Shown here: positions 41,739 through 43,580 of the stretch, piece after piece
Numbering within the stretch: position 1 is the stretch's first letter
How the letters are laid out: every line of letters starts with the position of its first letter
Assembly: GCA_007376195.1 (NCBI GenBank)
Contig: VMFT01000004.1
Coordinates: forward strand, 1 to 43,580
Source: Parcubacteria group bacterium Gr01-1014_29
Lineage (GTDB): Bacteria; Patescibacteriota; Minisyncoccia; Ryanbacterales; 2-02-FULL-48-12
Direction: 5' to 3'
DNA: 43,580 nucleotides
The notes under the pieces: generated by a model
Told to the model about the DNA's origin: nothing
The model's input: only the letters and a program-made list of their open reading frames with translations
Databases searched by the model: none
Position numbers and translations under genes: made by a program

Positions 41739-43580
41739 ATGATTTCAAGCATACGAAAATTGATTCAGACGATCATACTGCTGGCGTTTTTTTCTTTTTC
41801 TTATTTCACCTATGCTGACACATCTCGGGACTTTTTTGATGTACCAACTCAACTGCAAAAAATAAAAAGTTATTTTACGCCGACCCCTGCCGCACTGCGC
41901 GGCACATCACGCGTTCAAGATAAAGCACCCCCCGACATACGTGCTGAAACATCTCGAGACTTTTTTGATGTACCAACTAGAAATTTACGCGAGATATTGA
42001 AATCCCCGCGTGAATTATTCCAAACGGTAACCCACGCTGTAGAACAACAGGGTGTTATTTTTAACGGGATAAAAAGTTATTTTACGCCGACCCTTGCCGC
42101 ACTGCGCGGCACATCACGCATTCAAGATAAAGCATCTGCCGACATACGTTCGGCCATAGATCGTCTGCTCTCATTTTCGTTTCGCGATTCGGTCAGTCCG
42201 ATGTCTCTCACACCGGAAGAAGCGGCGCGCATTCGTCAAAAAAATAATCTAACTGGCGAGAATGCGCTTCCGTTTGTGAGCGACAATGCTACAGAACTCA
42301 ACATCAATGCTCAGAGTTTATTTAAAGAGCAAACGCAGTTTCGAAAAAATATTCTTCTTCAGGGTAATCTTCTGGCAGATGGCAGTCGTGTAGAATTGGG
42401 GACTGGAACACTCACAGCTTCTAATGTGCTCTACGGTCTCACGGGCGGTGATGGCATACTCATATCGGGCGGCCGGCAACAACCGATTATTTCTTCATCA
42501 CTCTGGGTTGTTGCTGACAATACCATCACAACGCGCACGCAAGATTTGTCGCTTGCGTTGGGAGGGCAGTTGAGCGTATCTGGCACGGGCAAATCATTGT
42601 TTGCCGGTGACATCGATGTTACCGGAACCCTTACCACTGGAGAAGACCTTACGGTGGGAGGAACGTTACATCTAGGAACAGGACTCCGTTTTACGAAAGA
42701 TGTAATAATACAGCATGATGCAAGCGCGACAATGCTTGTGCCAGATCTTCTTGCAAACGCGTGGCGTATCGCGACCTCACCTGATACTGCCACACCGCTC
42801 TTTTCGGTTTCCACCGCCAATGGCGGTAGCGCTGCATTTGGTACAGCTTCTCCGGAAGCATTTGTAACAATAGCAGCCCCAACTTCCGTTGCGCGCTTGC
42901 AAGTAGGAGCTTTTGCTGAGAGTCCTGATTTGTTTATTTCCAACACCGGTAACGTTGGCATAGGCACGAAAGAACCAGCTTCTAAACTTACTGTTTACGG
43001 ATCGTTTGATGTAACAGAAACCGCGAATTTTGCGGGGGTTACAAAATTCAAAACTGATGTCCGGATACTTTCCGTAAAAAATTGTGCTGGCGGGTCGGTA
43101 CTTGAGACCAATTCAGACGGCACCATTACGTGTGGTGAGGACGATCGCGGCAGAGGAGGCAGAAGCGCTGAAGGACCCTTTAATGCTGTGCAATTTACCA
43201 GTGGCACCGGAGACTTTAAGGGGTCTGCTGATTTGCTGTTTGATGATTCAGCAGACACGTTGACAATCGCGGGGCTTCTTGCTGTAAGTGGCACGGGTAC
43301 TTCTACGTTCAACGAATTTGTTTCCTTGGAACAATTGCACGCGTTTGACCACCTGCGCATCGGAGATACGTCATCAACCACCATTTACGGTTCTGCCACC
43401 TCAACATTTGGAGGCGGCATCACTGCCAATGACTTAAAGACCACCAAAGCACTCACGGTAGATGGCGCAGGAACCTCCACATTCACGGGAGGAGTGTTTG
43501 CAGATGCATTCCGATTTAATCTATCAAGCTGCAATACGTTAGATACCGATGCCGACGGGGGGATTGTCTGCGGGACGGAT
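41739..43580 (+). CDS. Secreted fibre-like surface protein (runs off the window)
   Basis: 614 codons are open from ATG 41739 to the last base with no stop, so the 3' end is missing. It has a signal peptide (IRKLIQTIILLAFFSFSY, then TYA before DTSRD). The N-terminal part carries a near-exact 81-bp duplication (41862-41942 and 42069-42149) and the repeated SRDFFDVPT motif. Later it has beta-solenoid-like repeats (SGTGTSTF, VTGTLTTGEDLTVGGTL), ISNTGNVGIGTKEPASKLTV as in tail-fibre proteins, and a repeated CAGGSVLETNSDGTITCGED / CNTLDTDADGGIVCGTD pattern. It is a plausible adhesin or stalk. Confidence 0.85.
   Translation, partial: MISSIRKLIQTIILLAFFSFSYFTYADTSRDFFDVPTQLQKIKSYFTPTPAALRGTSRVQDKAPPDIRAETSRDFFDVPTRNLREILKSPRELFQTVTHAVEQQGVIFNGIKSYFTPTLAALRGTSRIQDKASADIRSAIDRLLSFSFRDSVSPMSLTPEEAARIRQKNNLTGENALPFVSDNATELNINAQSLFKEQTQFRKNILLQGNLLADGSRVELGTGTLTASNVLYGLTGGDGILISGGRQQPIISSSLWVVADNTITTRTQDLSLALGGQLSVSGTGKSLFAGDIDVTGTLTTGEDLTVGGTLHLGTGLRFTKDVIIQHDASATMLVPDLLANAWRIATSPDTATPLFSVSTANGGSAAFGTASPEAFVTIAAPTSVARLQVGAFAESPDLFISNTGNVGIGTKEPASKLTVYGSFDVTETANFAGVTKFKTDVRILSVKNCAGGSVLETNSDGTITCGEDDRGRGGRSAEGPFNAVQFTSGTGDFKGSADLLFDDSADTLTIAGLLAVSGTGTSTFNEFVSLEQLHAFDHLRIGDTSSTTIYGSATSTFGGGITANDLKTTKALTVDGAGTSTFTGGVFADAFRFNLSSCNTLDTDADGGIVCGTD

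Noticed and set aside
41739-43580. Frameshifted pseudogene because no closed frame is found
   Set aside because: All 614 codons are open to the last base. The frame simply runs out of the window.

Overview
The window looks like a chromosomal segment of a Candidate Phyla Radiation (Patescibacteria, probably Parcubacteria-type) bacterium. The basis is gene content and style, not a database match. Housekeeping proteins are short or lack domains (RF1 without domain 1, AlaRS without its C-terminal domain, 149-residue EF-Ts, 114-residue L13, 222-residue HrcA). Genes are tightly packed, intergenic hairpin repeats are common, and many start codons sit 6-9 nt after a -10 box, which implies leaderless mRNAs.

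Layout. 1-3.6 kb (minus strand): a partial anchored protein, a DnaE that stops after the palm domain, RF1 and L31. 3.7-5.3 kb: rpsB, tsf and a small membrane protein. 5.3-9.2 kb: a tRNA-Thr nested inside another tRNA-Thr, then peroxiredoxin, a small unknown protein, an ArsR-type regulator with a clear operator, cysteine desulfurase, ferredoxin and superoxide dismutase. 9.2-13.8 kb: ClpB, tRNA-Tyr, an RRM protein, tRNA-Thr(GGT), L33, and a GIY-YIG nuclease fused end-to-end with tRNA-Trp. 13.8-24.2 kb: a MITE-like insertion, a methyltransferase-MltG fusion, MnmA with inserted repeats, a small island (M23-like and HPPD-like proteins), AlaRS, an actin-like PilM/FtsA-type ATPase and a membrane partner. 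24.2-29.2 kb: infA-rpmJ-rpsM-rpsK-rpsD-rpoA-rplQ-rplM-rpsI, then a toxin-antitoxin pair. 29.2-34.6 kb: hrcA-grpE-dnaK-dnaJ under a CIRCE operator, then tRNA-Lys. 35.1-41.3 kb: an F1-ATPase operon. 41.3-41.7 kb: very AT-rich DNA with two perfect DnaA boxes. 41.7 kb to the end: a secreted fibre-like protein that runs off the window.

Two themes stand out. First, the F1 operon encodes alpha, beta, gamma, delta, epsilon and b-like subunits but no subunit a. Its only c-like protein carries a large extracytoplasmic domain and has no carboxylate in its membrane helices, so it may be an F1 motor that does not pump protons. Second, palindromic or mobile sequences have repeatedly entered essential genes (tRNA-Thr, tRNA-Trp, tRNA-Lys, rpsI, alaS, mnmA). 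Several loci keep a broken piece of a gene next to an intact replacement. One palindrome occurs in the same reading frame in AlaRS and ribosomal protein S9 and encodes the same short peptide in both.
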